From assembly GCA_002401485.1 (NCBI GenBank), contig NVTF01000062.1, positions 1 through 46,505 on the forward strand: a stretch of DNA of 46,505 nt, in the 5' to 3' direction. This stretch comes from Elusimicrobiota bacterium (GTDB lineage: Bacteria > Elusimicrobiota > Elusimicrobia > UBA1565). How positions within the stretch are numbered: position 1 is the stretch's first letter; every line of letters starts with the position of its first letter. Shown in pieces: positions 1-10,784 of this stretch. The notes below the pieces were generated by a model. The model did not search any database. It saw only the letters and a program-made list of their open reading frames with translations, and was not told the DNA's origin. Position numbers and translations under genes: made by a program.

Positions 1-96
1 ATCGATGCGCGAGATAATGATCTCCTCGTTTTCGAGAACATAGGCTCGGCCGATCGCGATCCCGGGGCTTGCGGGCACGCCTTTAATGACGATCAC
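1..96 (-). CDS. ptsI: PTS Enzyme I (phosphoenolpyruvate-protein phosphotransferase), N-terminal fragment
   Basis: Only the first 32 codons are inside the window; the rest lies beyond the left edge. The translation contains KGVPASPGIAIGRAYVLE, the characteristic start of Enzyme I, which takes phosphate from phosphoenolpyruvate and passes it to HPr in the cytoplasm. The proposed GTG start at 96 is preceded by AGGGG about 8 nt upstream, inside the last codons of ptsH. It is the last visible gene of the operon running from hpf at 5036. The start codon is inferred, since no ATG is available nearby in frame. Confidence 0.85.
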   Translation of the reverse strand, partial: MIVIKGVPASPGIAIGRAYVLENEEIIISRID

Positions 97-102
97 GCGC
101 GT

Positions 103-381
103 CTACCCCTCATCAAACTTCCTCGCGAATAAATCCTCAAACGCTTTCAGCGCCTCCGCCTCATCGCTCCCGTCAATCGTGACCGTTAGAACTTCGCCGC
201 TGGCCGCCGCGAGCATCATCAGTCCCATCACGCTTTTTCCATTGACGACGATTTCTTCTCCGTTTTGCTCCTTCGCCACGGTGATTTTACTGTCGTGTTT
301 GGACGCAGCCTGTACAAACAAGGACGCCGGACGCGCGTGCAGACCCAATTTTGTCGGGACGGTGAATTTTTTTTCAATCAT
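103..381 (-). CDS. ptsH: Phosphocarrier protein HPr
   Basis: This 92-residue protein is normal for HPr, which carries phosphate from Enzyme I to the EIIA domain. The active-site motif GLHARPAS places the phosphorylated histidine at residue 15. A second motif, NGKSVMGLMML, contains Ser50, equivalent to the Ser46 regulatory site phosphorylated by HPr kinase. Both sites are present, which fits hprK in the same operon. The ATG at 381 overlaps the stop codon of the upstream EIID gene by 4 nt (ATGA), indicating translational coupling. A longer open frame reaching 615 runs inside the EIID gene and is not used. Confidence 0.95.
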   Translation of the reverse strand: MIEKKFTVPTKLGLHARPASLFVQAASKHDSKITVAKEQNGEEIVVNGKSVMGLMMLAAASGEVLTVTIDGSDEAEALKAFEDLFARKFDEG

Positions 382-1127
382 AACAGCGACGAAACCCCAC
401 GCCAGCCCAGCGCGGCAAACAAGCACAGTCCGTAAATCGACAGACTGGAAAATCCCCACCGCCTCAACAAAACCACTGCGGCAATTCCCGCCGCGGGGAA
501 AATCGCCCGGGGGCCGACAAAACCGATTTCCCGCACGATCAAATAAAGCGGTGCCGCCAGAGCGCATGCCAGACCGCCGTAGCGAACCCAGCGCGCCTTC
601 TCCTGCCACCGCCACTCCTGCATAACAACGGGCAGTGTTTCGCCCAAGTCATAACCAAGGGCGATGCCGCGCCAGCGCATCCATAAGGTAGGCGCGTTAA
701 ACAGAAGCAGGTACATCAAGGAGCAAACCAACGCCGCATGCTGGAAGTCAAAAGACCATGCCGCAACAGCGGCCAAGAACGCAAATCCCGCACACGCCGG
801 CTGGAGGGAACCCCAAACAGACGCGTCCCCGACCGCCGCCAATGCCGCCCCCATCGCTTTTTTGAGTTTTTCGATGCGGTCCTCATCAGCGGTTTCTTCC
901 AACCGCGCGACAAAGCCGCAAACAAATCCCGCCATATAGGGATTGGTGTTGAAATAACTCAAATGACGCATGGCGGCATCGCGGCGCTCATCTAGCTTCG
1001 GATACAGTCGATCCAACGCGGGCTCAAGCGCATACAGGAGTCCCAAATTCTGCATCGTTGCCGGACTCCACAACGCCTGCATTAGAAATGACCTCCAAAA
1101 GATGGCGGCACGCGTCTTAAATTCCAA
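378..1127 (-). CDS. PTS mannose/fructose/sorbose-family component IID
   Basis: The 249-residue product begins with FWRSFLMQALWSPATMQNLGLLYALEP, cut here only by context: the motif FWRSFLMQ followed by MQNLG and ALEP is typical of the EIID membrane subunit of mannose-type permeases. The C-terminal third (about residues 180-249) is strongly hydrophobic and fits the membrane anchor. EIID works with EIIC to move the sugar while EIIB phosphorylates it. The gene overlaps the EIIC gene by 11 nt upstream and ptsH by 4 nt downstream. The substrate cannot be read from sequence; mannose is only the family name. Confidence 0.9.
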   Translation of the reverse strand: MEFKTRAAIFWRSFLMQALWSPATMQNLGLLYALEPALDRLYPKLDERRDAAMRHLSYFNTNPYMAGFVCGFVARLEETADEDRIEKLKKAMGAALAAVGDASVWGSLQPACAGFAFLAAVAAWSFDFQHAALVCSLMYLLLFNAPTLWMRWRGIALGYDLGETLPVVMQEWRWQEKARWVRYGGLACALAAPLYLIVREIGFVGPRAIFPAAGIAAVVLLRRWGFSSLSIYGLCLFAALGWRGVSSLL

Positions 1128-1734
1128 TTCTTTCCTTCCTCACCAGCTGCCAAATCAAGGTGCCCGCCGCCAGCAGCGGCGAAATCGCCAATGCGTCCTC
1201 CAGCCCCACACGAACAAACGCGGGAGCCGCTCTCCACAATATTCCTGCGGCTGCGGTCGCTGCGAAAGTGGCGGCGGTCAACACAAACGCCGCCGTCGCG
1301 AACTCCTCGAAAAAACTCGTCACGTAAGCCTTGGCCCACGGTGCGCGTTCGCCCTCGCGCAGCCGAGAGGCAAACAGACCCGTCCAACCGTCGCGCCGCC
1401 GCCGGAGTTTCTCCTCGAGCGGACGGTAGAGCAAACCGAAAACCAATCCCAACGGGAACGCGGCCCCCAGCGGCAGCCGGGCATCGCCCAACGCGGCCAA
1501 CAGGGTCACCGAAACCGCGATGGTTCCATTGAGTCCGATCACTCCCCCGACCGGCTCGGTGTCCAATGAAATCGCTTCCAACAACAATCCGACCCACCAG
1601 CCCGTTTGAACATCTCCGAGAACCCAGCCCAACGCCGTTCCTAGAACGACGGGGCGCGACACCATCCATTGGCCGATCAAGGTCCGGTCGAGCGATAACA
1701 ACGCAGCTCCTGTGCCCGCAACGAGAACGTGCAT
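1117..1734 (-). CDS. PTS mannose/fructose/sorbose-family component IIC
   Basis: This 205-residue protein is mainly hydrophobic, with several predicted membrane segments and the EIIC-like stretch GWVLGDVQTGWWVGLLLEAI. EIIC forms the sugar-conducting membrane channel together with EIID. The protein is somewhat shorter than the usual 230-270 residues, so the extreme N-terminus or one segment may be reduced. The ATG at 1734 lies two bases after the EIIB stop codon, and the 3' end overlaps EIID by 11 nt, so the components are expressed together. Confidence 0.85.
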   Translation of the reverse strand: MHVLVAGTGAALLSLDRTLIGQWMVSRPVVLGTALGWVLGDVQTGWWVGLLLEAISLDTEPVGGVIGLNGTIAVSVTLLAALGDARLPLGAAFPLGLVFGLLYRPLEEKLRRRRDGWTGLFASRLREGERAPWAKAYVTSFFEEFATAAFVLTAATFAATAAAGILWRAAPAFVRVGLEDALAISPLLAAGTLIWQLVRKERIGI

Positions 1735-1736
1735 GC

Positions 1737-2237
1737 CTAGCCACCCGCCGCCGCCCCGCGGTCCTCAATCACCGACAACAAATCAATCGGTGTCTCATCG
1801 GGAACGGCGCGGCCTTCAACGCGAACACCACGCGCGGCGATTCCTCGAAATGCCTGAAGGTCGTCTTCGGTCAAATAAATTGCCTTGCCCAACTGCACGG
1901 TTCCGGCCGCGTAATGCAGCCCCCCGACATTGACCTCGTCGAGCGTGACTCCGGCAACCAGCAGCGCTAAAATTTCTTTTGGGCCCGCCGCGAGAATAAG
2001 CGTCTTTGCCTCATCGGACGCGTAATGACGAACAATATCCACGGAATTCTTAATCGATTCGATTCTTAATTCAACACTCTCGGGCGCACTCATATTCCAC
2101 AACGCCGCCTGAGTGGGATCGCCCGCCGCATCATCGGAAACAACCAAAATTCGTTCGATACCGAGTGCGGGCACCCACCCTTCCACCACCTGTCCGTGGA
2201 TAAGGCGGTCATCAATTCGAACCAAGGACAATGCCAT
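1737..2237 (-). CDS. PTS mannose/fructose/sorbose-family component IIB
   Basis: The 166-residue length is standard for the EIIB domain of the mannose family. The N-terminal motif RIDDRLIHGQV places the phosphorylated histidine at residue 14. This cytoplasmic protein takes phosphate from EIIA and transfers it to the sugar bound by EIIC/EIID. Later blocks such as VNVGGLHYAAG, and the C-terminal region with a conserved PDETP, also fit the family. The ATG directly follows the EIIA stop codon without spacing. EIIA and EIIB are separate here, whereas in Escherichia coli ManX they are fused. Confidence 0.93.
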   Translation of the reverse strand: MALSLVRIDDRLIHGQVVEGWVPALGIERILVVSDDAAGDPTQAALWNMSAPESVELRIESIKNSVDIVRHYASDEAKTLILAAGPKEILALLVAGVTLDEVNVGGLHYAAGTVQLGKAIYLTEDDLQAFRGIAARGVRVEGRAVPDETPIDLLSVIEDRGAAAGG

Positions 2238-2648
2238 TCAAGCCTTTGCCAAAAATAGATTTTTAACATCCGTGCAGGAACGCTTGCCGGCCAAAACCAT
2301 GATGCCGGCAAGCTCCCGAGAGTCCACCTTCTTGCGCGCGTTGAAGGCGGCGATCAACATGTACAAGTTAACACCACTCACCATGTGAATCTGCTCTAAA
2401 TCTTTTACAAGCGGCATCGCGACGTTGCAGGGCGTTCCGCCCGGCATATCGGTCGCGACAACGATCCCACTCGGTCCGCGGAGGGCCTCAATCGCCCCTT
2501 GAAGGCGCGTTTTAACCTCTCCGACACTAAGTCGCGCCGAAATAGGAACGACGCGGACACCCTTAGACTGTGCCCCTACAATTCCCTCTGCGGCCTCAAT
2601 TAAATAAGCCCCAAAGTCTCCGTGAGTGATAACAATAATATTAACCAT
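2238..2648 (-). CDS. PTS mannose/fructose/sorbose-family component IIA
   Basis: The product of 136 residues begins MVNIIVITHGDFG, in which His9 is the expected phosphorylation site of EIIA-Man. The motif ATDMPGGTPCNVA matches the conserved D-x-x-G-G-(S/T)-P-x-N of this fold. The protein accepts phosphate from HPr and passes it to EIIB. It starts two bases after the end of rapZ and abuts the EIIB gene, so the regulatory genes and the permease form one transcription unit. In some bacteria such EIIA proteins serve regulation rather than transport; here all permease subunits are present. Confidence 0.93.
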   Translation of the reverse strand: MVNIIVITHGDFGAYLIEAAEGIVGAQSKGVRVVPISARLSVGEVKTRLQGAIEALRGPSGIVVATDMPGGTPCNVAMPLVKDLEQIHMVSGVNLYMLIAAFNARKKVDSRELAGIMVLAGKRSCTDVKNLFLAKA

Positions 2649-2650
2649 GC

Positions 2651-3502
2651 CTACCGTGTTAAGTCCCTATGAAATTCTTGAGGGGAATATCCCTCTTGGC
2701 TCAGGGCGCGCTTGAGCCAACGCGCCACAAAGACGCTGCGGTGTTTGCCGCCGGTACATCCGATCGCGATTGTCAGATACGACTTTCCTTCTCGAATGTA
2801 GTCCGGCAGAAGAAACGTGACCATTTTTAAGAAACGGTCTAAAAAGGGCCTCGACTTGGGCTGCTTCATGATATACGCCGCAACGGCGGGATCGAGCCCT
2901 GTCTTTTTTTTGAGCAACGGGCGATAGAAGGGATTGGGAAGAAATCGAACATCCCACACAATGTCCGCATCAATCGGCATCCCGTGTTTGTATCCGAAGG
3001 AAACGATCGATAGCTGCATTTCCCGCGTCCGCTTCATTTCCAACGCGTTGGAAATTTTTTCCTTTAACTCGCCAAGCGTCAACCCGCTCGTATCGATAAT
3101 GCGATCCGCATGCGTTTTAACGTTCGACAGAATTTTTCGCTCGTCCTTAATCGCCTCAAGCGTGTTTTTTCCCAAGGGATGGCGGTGACGCGTCTCCGAG
3201 AAGCGCTGCACCAGAACCTTTTCCGTCGCGTCCAGAAACAGCACCCGGCAATTGAGTTCTCGACGGCGAAGATCCTCAAGGACTTCCGCAAAATTTTTCA
3301 TAAAGTCCTGGCTTCGAATATCAAGACCCAGCGCCACTTGCTTGTGTTCCGCAGAGCGCAGTACGAGGTCGGCGAACGCGCTGATCATTTCCACGGGAAG
3401 ATTGTCGACGCAGAAAAACCCGAAGTCTTCAAAGATCTTCAGCGTCTGGCTTTTTCCCGCGCCGGACAATCCGGTGATAATAAAAAGTCTTCTATCGCTC
3501 AT
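2651..3502 (-). CDS. rapZ: RNase adapter / nucleotide-binding protein RapZ (YvcJ family)
   Basis: The 283-residue protein has the P-loop GLSGAGKS at residues 11-18, VDNLP at about 32-36, and a C-terminal domain with GCTGGKHRSV near residues 248-257. These are diagnostic for RapZ/YvcJ. In enterobacteria RapZ guides RNase E to the GlmZ small RNA and so controls amino-sugar synthesis; in other lineages it is an ATP/GTP-binding protein of less certain role. It overlaps hprK by 4 nt and is followed by the PTS genes, a neighbourhood common in proteobacteria. Function in this organism is inferred from the family. Confidence 0.95.
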   Translation of the reverse strand: MSDRRLFIITGLSGAGKSQTLKIFEDFGFFCVDNLPVEMISAFADLVLRSAEHKQVALGLDIRSQDFMKNFAEVLEDLRRRELNCRVLFLDATEKVLVQRFSETRHRHPLGKNTLEAIKDERKILSNVKTHADRIIDTSGLTLGELKEKISNALEMKRTREMQLSIVSFGYKHGMPIDADIVWDVRFLPNPFYRPLLKKKTGLDPAVAAYIMKQPKSRPFLDRFLKMVTFLLPDYIREGKSYLTIAIGCTGGKHRSVFVARWLKRALSQEGYSPQEFHRDLTR

Positions 3503-4467
3503 GTTCGGCGTGCTCTCACGCGACGCGTGGCCGCTCGTGGATTCATGCGTTCAATGATACGCTGATTAAAGCGTTCTGCAGGAAAATCCCCCTCAATTTT
3601 CAACTGCTGATTAAGAGACGCCACTTCGATTAAGACGGCGAGGTTTCTTCCGGGGCTCACAGGAATGCGAACCAGTGGAATATCAACGTCGATTATTTTC
3701 TTAGTGACGCGCTCCAGCCCGGTTCGTTCGTAATGCGCAGCGGGATCCCAGGCTTCCAGCTCAATGGCGAGACCGATCGGCGCATGCGGCATGATCGATC
3801 CAATCCCGAACAACAGTTTAATATCGATAATTCCCAAGCCGCGTACTTCCATATAATGCTTGAGCGGCTCCGGACAAGAACCGTCCAAAATATCGCCGTG
3901 TTTCTGCCTAATCTCGACCATGTCATCGGAAACGAGCAGGTGTCCGCGTTTAACCAGTTCAAGCGCGCATTCGGATTTACCAATGCCCGCATCACCTTGA
4001 ATAAGAACGCCCAACCCGTAGACATCCACAAGAACCCCGTGAGCCCGGATCATCGGCGCGAGCCGGTCTTCCAACATCACGGTAAGTTCTCCGACAAAAT
4101 CCGCCGTTTCCAACGCGGTTCGCAGCAACGGAACCTTGAATTTGCGGCACACTTTCACAAGGGCTTGCGGTGCTTTTCGCTTGCGCGTAAGAACAAGACA
4201 CGGCACCTCGCCAATGGAGAACATTTTTTCAATATTCTCGGTCAGGGTTTGCGCGGGGGCCTTGATGCAAAAGGATTGTTCCCCGCGGCCAATAATTTGA
4301 ACACGCTCCGCGCGGAAATGATCCGGAAAGCCCGCGAGGGCCAGCCCGGGACGATTAACTTCGGGAGTTGTTATTTTCCGTTGAAGATTTCCACGTCCGG
4401 AGATAAGCTCGAGCTTAAGACGTGCGCGATACTCCTTAACGAAATCGCCAACAGTAACAAACCTCAA
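3499..4467 (-). CDS. hprK: HPr kinase/phosphorylase
   Basis: The 322-residue protein has the expected two-domain form. The C-terminal catalytic domain shows the Walker A motif GDAGIGKS at residues 158-165, the conserved His143 in RAHGVLVDV, paired aspartates at 181-182, and the family signature MEVRGLGIIDIK around 206-217. HprK phosphorylates HPr on the regulatory serine and also removes that phosphate. The target serine is present in the ptsH gene of the same operon (Ser50). It overlaps both hpf and rapZ by 4 nt, so the three genes are translationally coupled. Confidence 0.96.
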   Translation of the reverse strand: MRFVTVGDFVKEYRARLKLELISGRGNLQRKITTPEVNRPGLALAGFPDHFRAERVQIIGRGEQSFCIKAPAQTLTENIEKMFSIGEVPCLVLTRKRKAPQALVKVCRKFKVPLLRTALETADFVGELTVMLEDRLAPMIRAHGVLVDVYGLGVLIQGDAGIGKSECALELVKRGHLLVSDDMVEIRQKHGDILDGSCPEPLKHYMEVRGLGIIDIKLLFGIGSIMPHAPIGLAIELEAWDPAAHYERTGLERVTKKIIDVDIPLVRIPVSPGRNLAVLIEVASLNQQLKIEGDFPAERFNQRIIERMNPRAATRRVRARRT

Positions 4468-5036
4468 CGGACAGCTTTCTTCGCGGACCTTGCAGCACGA
4501 ACGGCTTGGGCGGACTTCGTCGGCTGCAAAAGGCCAAAAGAATCATCAAGGCGACGGAAGATCACGTTAACCTTTTTGGAATTCAGGTCCTGAAACATCC
4601 AAAAGGTATATCCGAGATCTTCCATCTGCTGGGCCGCCTCTTCCGCCGACATTGGAATCAGGGGGACGTCCTTAACCACCGAAAAGCGAACCGGTGTTGG
4701 ATCCATATCATCACTCAAGGCTTGCGATGCGGAGGCCCGCCCCTTCTTGTTGCGTCCCTTGACGCGATCCTTGTAGCGGCGAAGCTGGGCATCGATTTTA
4801 TCCGATGCGAGATCAATCGCAGCATAGAGAGTCGATGACTTCGCAAGGGAACGAAAGGTTTGCTTGGAAGCGTGCAGGACTATCTCACAGTGGTGTGAGC
4901 GTTTTTCAACCGAAAGCACCACCTGGGCCCAGACGATATTGTCAAAATATTTTTGCGCCTTCGAAACCTTCTCATCAACATAGTTTTTTATTGCTTTAGT
5001 GAGGCGCAAATGGCGCCCTGTCACGTGAATTTTCAT
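4464..5036 (-). CDS. hpf: Ribosome hibernation-promoting factor, long form
   Basis: At 190 residues this is the long HPF type. An N-terminal ribosome-binding domain (about residues 1-100, with HVTGRHLRLTKAIKNYV) is followed by a linker rich in serine and basic residues. A C-terminal dimerization domain (about 115-172, with MSAEEAAQQMEDLGYTFWMF) completes it. Long HPF binds the 30S subunit and pairs ribosomes into inactive 100S dimers. It is the first gene of the hprK-rapZ-PTS operon. The start is supported by a strong GGAGGA ribosome-binding sequence about 8 nt upstream and by a consensus promoter at 5076-5104. Confidence 0.95.
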   Translation of the reverse strand: MKIHVTGRHLRLTKAIKNYVDEKVSKAQKYFDNIVWAQVVLSVEKRSHHCEIVLHASKQTFRSLAKSSTLYAAIDLASDKIDAQLRRYKDRVKGRNKKGRASASQALSDDMDPTPVRFSVVKDVPLIPMSAEEAAQQMEDLGYTFWMFQDLNSKKVNVIFRRLDDSFGLLQPTKSAQAVRAARSAKKAVR

Positions 5037-5075
5037 GGGGTCCTCCTCCCAGCGGTAAAAAAGCCAGAGGGCTTT

Positions 5076-5104
5076 AGTTTATTGTTTTGTTTTTCGGGTG
5101 TCAA
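5076..5104 (-). promoter_or_regulatory. Sigma-70-type promoter of the hpf-hprK-rapZ-PTS operon
   Basis: On the minus strand a perfect -35 box TTGACA (5104-5099) is separated by 17 nt from TAAACT (5081-5076). Transcription should begin near 5069 and reach the GGAGGA ribosome-binding site of hpf after a short leader. This is the best housekeeping promoter on the minus strand of this region. Confidence 0.75.
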
Positions 5105-5165
5105 TAAGCAGTGGACTTTAAAAATATGTCGGCTTTAGTTGACTATTTATCGAAAATTAAATAAG

Positions 5166-5297
5166 ATATCCACAGGCAGAATGATCGAGCCGCCGCTATC
5201 CCCCACCGGGATTCGCGCGGGCTTCTATTTTGTTAAATTAGTTATTTTCTATATAGATTTATTAGTAATTAACACCTGTTGATAACCTTGTGGATAA
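5166..5297. other. oriC candidate, upstream part (DnaA boxes plus AT-rich tract)
   Basis: DnaA boxes seen here: ATATCCACA at 5166-5174 (plus, 8 of 9 to TTATCCACA), TTATCAACA at 5277-5285 (minus, 8 of 9), and a perfect TTATCCACA at 5289-5297 (minus). Between about 5228 and 5275 lies a strongly AT-rich stretch that could serve as the unwinding element. The last box overlaps the proposed dnaA start codon, so DnaA binding there could both initiate replication and repress dnaA. Confidence 0.65.
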
Positions 5298-6663
5298 GTT
5301 GAATTCTGAGACCCTTAAGTTGGAGCCTGAAGCCCTTTGGAAGGAAATCGTTGAGTCCATCCGCCCTGAAGTCGGGGAGGAGGAGGCTGATTTATGGCTC
5401 ACCGGCGTTCGGGCGCTCGCCATCGAGCAGGATCAATTCATCATCGAGGTCCCCAATAAGTTCTTTACAGACCATATCGCTGCCAACTTTCAGACGCTCA
5501 TAGAAACGCGTCTTAAAAAGAAATCAGGGTCCGACTATACGCTGATCTACAAGGTTCGAAAGGATATTGAGAATCAAATCCCGGTCGCCGATCCGGTCAA
5601 CGTCGCCCCCCCGCAGCGCAAGTTCGAACTGACCGACTTAAACCCGCGTTATACCTTCGATAGTTTTGTGGTGGGGACATCAAATCGATTTGCTCACGCA
5701 ACGGCGGAAGCGGTGGCAAAAAAACCGGGCCAACAATTCAATCCGTATTTTATTTACGGTGGTGTCGGTCTTGGAAAGACTCATCTGATGCATTCGATCG
5801 GCCACGCGATGAAAAAGGTTCATCCCACCGCTCGGGTTCTCTACACAACGTCGGAAGAGTTTGTTAACGAATATATTGATTCGCTTCGCTACGATAAACC
5901 TGACGCGTTTAGAAATAAATTTAGAAATCTTGATTGTCTTCTCATCGACGATATTCAATTTTTGATCGGTAAAGGACGCAGTGAGGAAGAGTTCTTCTAC
6001 ACCTTTAACTCCCTCTACAATTCCAGAAAACAAATCGTTGTCGCCTCTGACCGCGCACCCAAGGAAATGGCGCCGCTTGAAAAACGCCTTATCTCCCGTT
6101 TGGAATTCGGCGTGGTTTCCGACATTAAAGCCCCGGACCTGGAAACACGAATCGCGATTTTAAGAAAGAAAGCGGAAGCGGAGCGACTAACGATTCCCGA
6201 TGATGTGACCCTTTATATCGCTACGGCGCTCAAATCGAATATCCGTGAGCTTGAGGGCGCGTTAATTCGCCTAACCGCTTTTTCATCATTGACCGGAGTT
6301 CCCTTAACGGTTGATGTCGCGCGAGAGCAACTCCGGGACACGGTGGGGACCGATGAATCGGTGACCGTGCGTGTCGAGACCATCCAGCGGGAAATCGCCG
6401 ATGAGTGGGCGATTGATCTTCGGGATATGAAGTCCCGGTCGCGGCGCAGGGAGGTTTCCTTTCCGCGTCAAATCGCGATGTACCTCGCTACCCAGTTAAC
6501 GGATTTATCAACCCCCCAGATTGGCAAGGCGTTCGGCGGCCGCGACCATTCTACGGTAGTGCATGCCCGCGACCGCATTAAGGAATTGATAGAGAAGGAC
6601 CCGTATTTTGTTGAGAAGATAAATAAGAGTACTGAGCGTATAAAAACTGTGGATAACCAGTAG
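5290..6663 (+). CDS. dnaA: Chromosomal replication initiator protein DnaA
   Basis: The 457-residue protein has all DnaA domains: an N-terminal interaction domain (about 12-90), a short linker, an AAA+ domain with Walker A GGVGLGKT at 157-164 and LLIDDIQF near 218-225, and a C-terminal DNA-binding domain with the signature GRDHSTVVHA. DnaA binds origin boxes as an ATP complex and melts oriC. The GTG start at 5290 has no clear Shine-Dalgarno sequence and sits inside a DnaA box; a TTG at 5299 is a possible alternative. The final codons also coincide with a perfect DnaA box (6648-6656). Confidence 0.97.
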   Translation: MDKLNSETLKLEPEALWKEIVESIRPEVGEEEADLWLTGVRALAIEQDQFIIEVPNKFFTDHIAANFQTLIETRLKKKSGSDYTLIYKVRKDIENQIPVADPVNVAPPQRKFELTDLNPRYTFDSFVVGTSNRFAHATAEAVAKKPGQQFNPYFIYGGVGLGKTHLMHSIGHAMKKVHPTARVLYTTSEEFVNEYIDSLRYDKPDAFRNKFRNLDCLLIDDIQFLIGKGRSEEEFFYTFNSLYNSRKQIVVASDRAPKEMAPLEKRLISRLEFGVVSDIKAPDLETRIAILRKKAEAERLTIPDDVTLYIATALKSNIRELEGALIRLTAFSSLTGVPLTVDVAREQLRDTVGTDESVTVRVETIQREIADEWAIDLRDMKSRSRRREVSFPRQIAMYLATQLTDLSTPQIGKAFGGRDHSTVVHARDRIKELIEKDPYFVEKINKSTERIKTVDNQ

Positions 6664-6778
6664 ATAAAGTCCTGCTGTCCGGGATTATCCCAAACATCCG
6701 GGAGAATGGGGATGAATGGGGATAAAGTTGTTGGAAGTATTAGCGTTAAAACTAAAAAGAATTTGAATGTTATCCACA
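6648..6778. other. oriC candidate, dnaA-dnaN intergenic part (DnaA boxes)
   Basis: Perfect DnaA boxes lie at 6648-6656 (minus, inside the last dnaA codons) and 6770-6778 (plus), with TTATCCCCA at 6717-6725 (minus, 8 of 9). The intergenic space between dnaA and dnaN is 149 nt. With the boxes upstream of dnaA this gives the two-part layout known from origins in which dnaA separates two box clusters. Confidence 0.65.
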
Positions 6779-6812
6779 TTATCCTTGGCATTATTGAAGA
6801 GGAAGAAGAAAC

Positions 6813-7919
6813 ATGAAAATTAATTGTAGCACGGAAGAACTCTCAAAAGGCGTACAAACGATTCAATCCGCTTTGTCCGCTCGAACAACCTTGCCTATCC
6901 TTCTAAATTTTCTGCTTGAGACAGAGAAATCTAAACTCAAGCTTATCTCGACAGACCTTCAGATGGGAGTGAAGCATTACATTAAGGCAGAGATTGAAAA
7001 CGAGGGCAGCGTTACAATCCCGGCTAAGAAATTTTCAGATATTCTTCACACGCTTCAACCCGGACAAGAGATATTTCTATCCATCGATGAAGAAAATAAA
7101 GTTATTTTGAAATGCGGACGATCACGTTTCGTTATTAACGGATCCCCGAAGTCGGAATACCCCGTTCTCCCTGAGTTTAATAAAAGCGCTTCTTTTGATG
7201 TTCCGGCGGGGGAACTCGCCTCGATGGTTAAAAAGACTATTTTTGCGGCATCTTCCGACGAAACCCGGTATGTGCTCAACGGTGTTTATTGGGTGGGGGC
7301 GCAAGGACGCCTTGAGATGGTGGCGACCGACGGGCGTCGTTTAGCGACTGCGGCAAAGGATATTCTTCCTAAAGAAAAAGAATTCAAAGCGATTATCCCC
7401 ACAAAAATCCTGAATGAATTGATTCGTCTTGTGAATAATCTGGAAAATAAAGACGAGAAGATTTCTGTTTCAATTACGGAAAACCAAATCGCCTTTCAAA
7501 CAAAAGAAACAACAATGCTTTCCCGTTTGGTTGAGGGTAGTTTTCCTAATTACGAACAAGTCATTCCTTCGAAGAAAGACATTATTGTTGATATTGAGAT
7601 GAAGGCGCTTCAAACAATCACAAAACAAGCCGCCTTATGCAGTCAGGATCGATCCGGATCTGTTAAATTCACATTTAAGAAGGGAAAACTGCATGTTTCA
7701 GCCTCGAGCCAAACGTTGGAATTCGATGATGAAATCCCAATCGATTATAAAGCCGATGATTTTGTAATTGCGTTTAATCCCCAGTATGTTTTGGAGGGAT
7801 TAAAAGCGATGGATTGCGACATTGTTCAAATAGGACTGACAACGCCGGTAAATCCCGCGTTAATAGAACCTAAAGGCGACACCGGCTATAAATACGTTGT
7901 GATGCCGATGCGGGCGTAA
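6813..7919 (+). CDS. dnaN: DNA polymerase III beta subunit (sliding clamp)
   Basis: The 368-residue length is normal for the ring-forming clamp, which encircles DNA and tethers polymerase III and repair proteins. The three clamp domains are recognisable, with NGVYWV...MVATDGRRLA in the middle domain and the conserved C-terminal end YVVMPMRA. The ATG is preceded by GAGGAA about 9 nt upstream. It follows dnaA after a gap that holds DnaA boxes, and is followed 5 nt later by dciA. Confidence 0.97.
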   Translation: MKINCSTEELSKGVQTIQSALSARTTLPILLNFLLETEKSKLKLISTDLQMGVKHYIKAEIENEGSVTIPAKKFSDILHTLQPGQEIFLSIDEENKVILKCGRSRFVINGSPKSEYPVLPEFNKSASFDVPAGELASMVKKTIFAASSDETRYVLNGVYWVGAQGRLEMVATDGRRLATAAKDILPKEKEFKAIIPTKILNELIRLVNNLENKDEKISVSITENQIAFQTKETTMLSRLVEGSFPNYEQVIPSKKDIIVDIEMKALQTITKQAALCSQDRSGSVKFTFKKGKLHVSASSQTLEFDDEIPIDYKADDFVIAFNPQYVLEGLKAMDCDIVQIGLTTPVNPALIEPKGDTGYKYVVMPMRA

Positions 7920-7924
7920 AAACA

Positions 7925-10766
<2,842 letters not shown>

Positions 10767-10784
10767 GAAAGGAGACCTTTTTAG

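Noticed and set aside
5057-5075. AAAGCC/GGCTTT hairpin with T-run before hpf, read as an attenuator
   Set aside because: The inferred transcript starts inside the stem (near 5069), so the full hairpin would not form in the hpf message.
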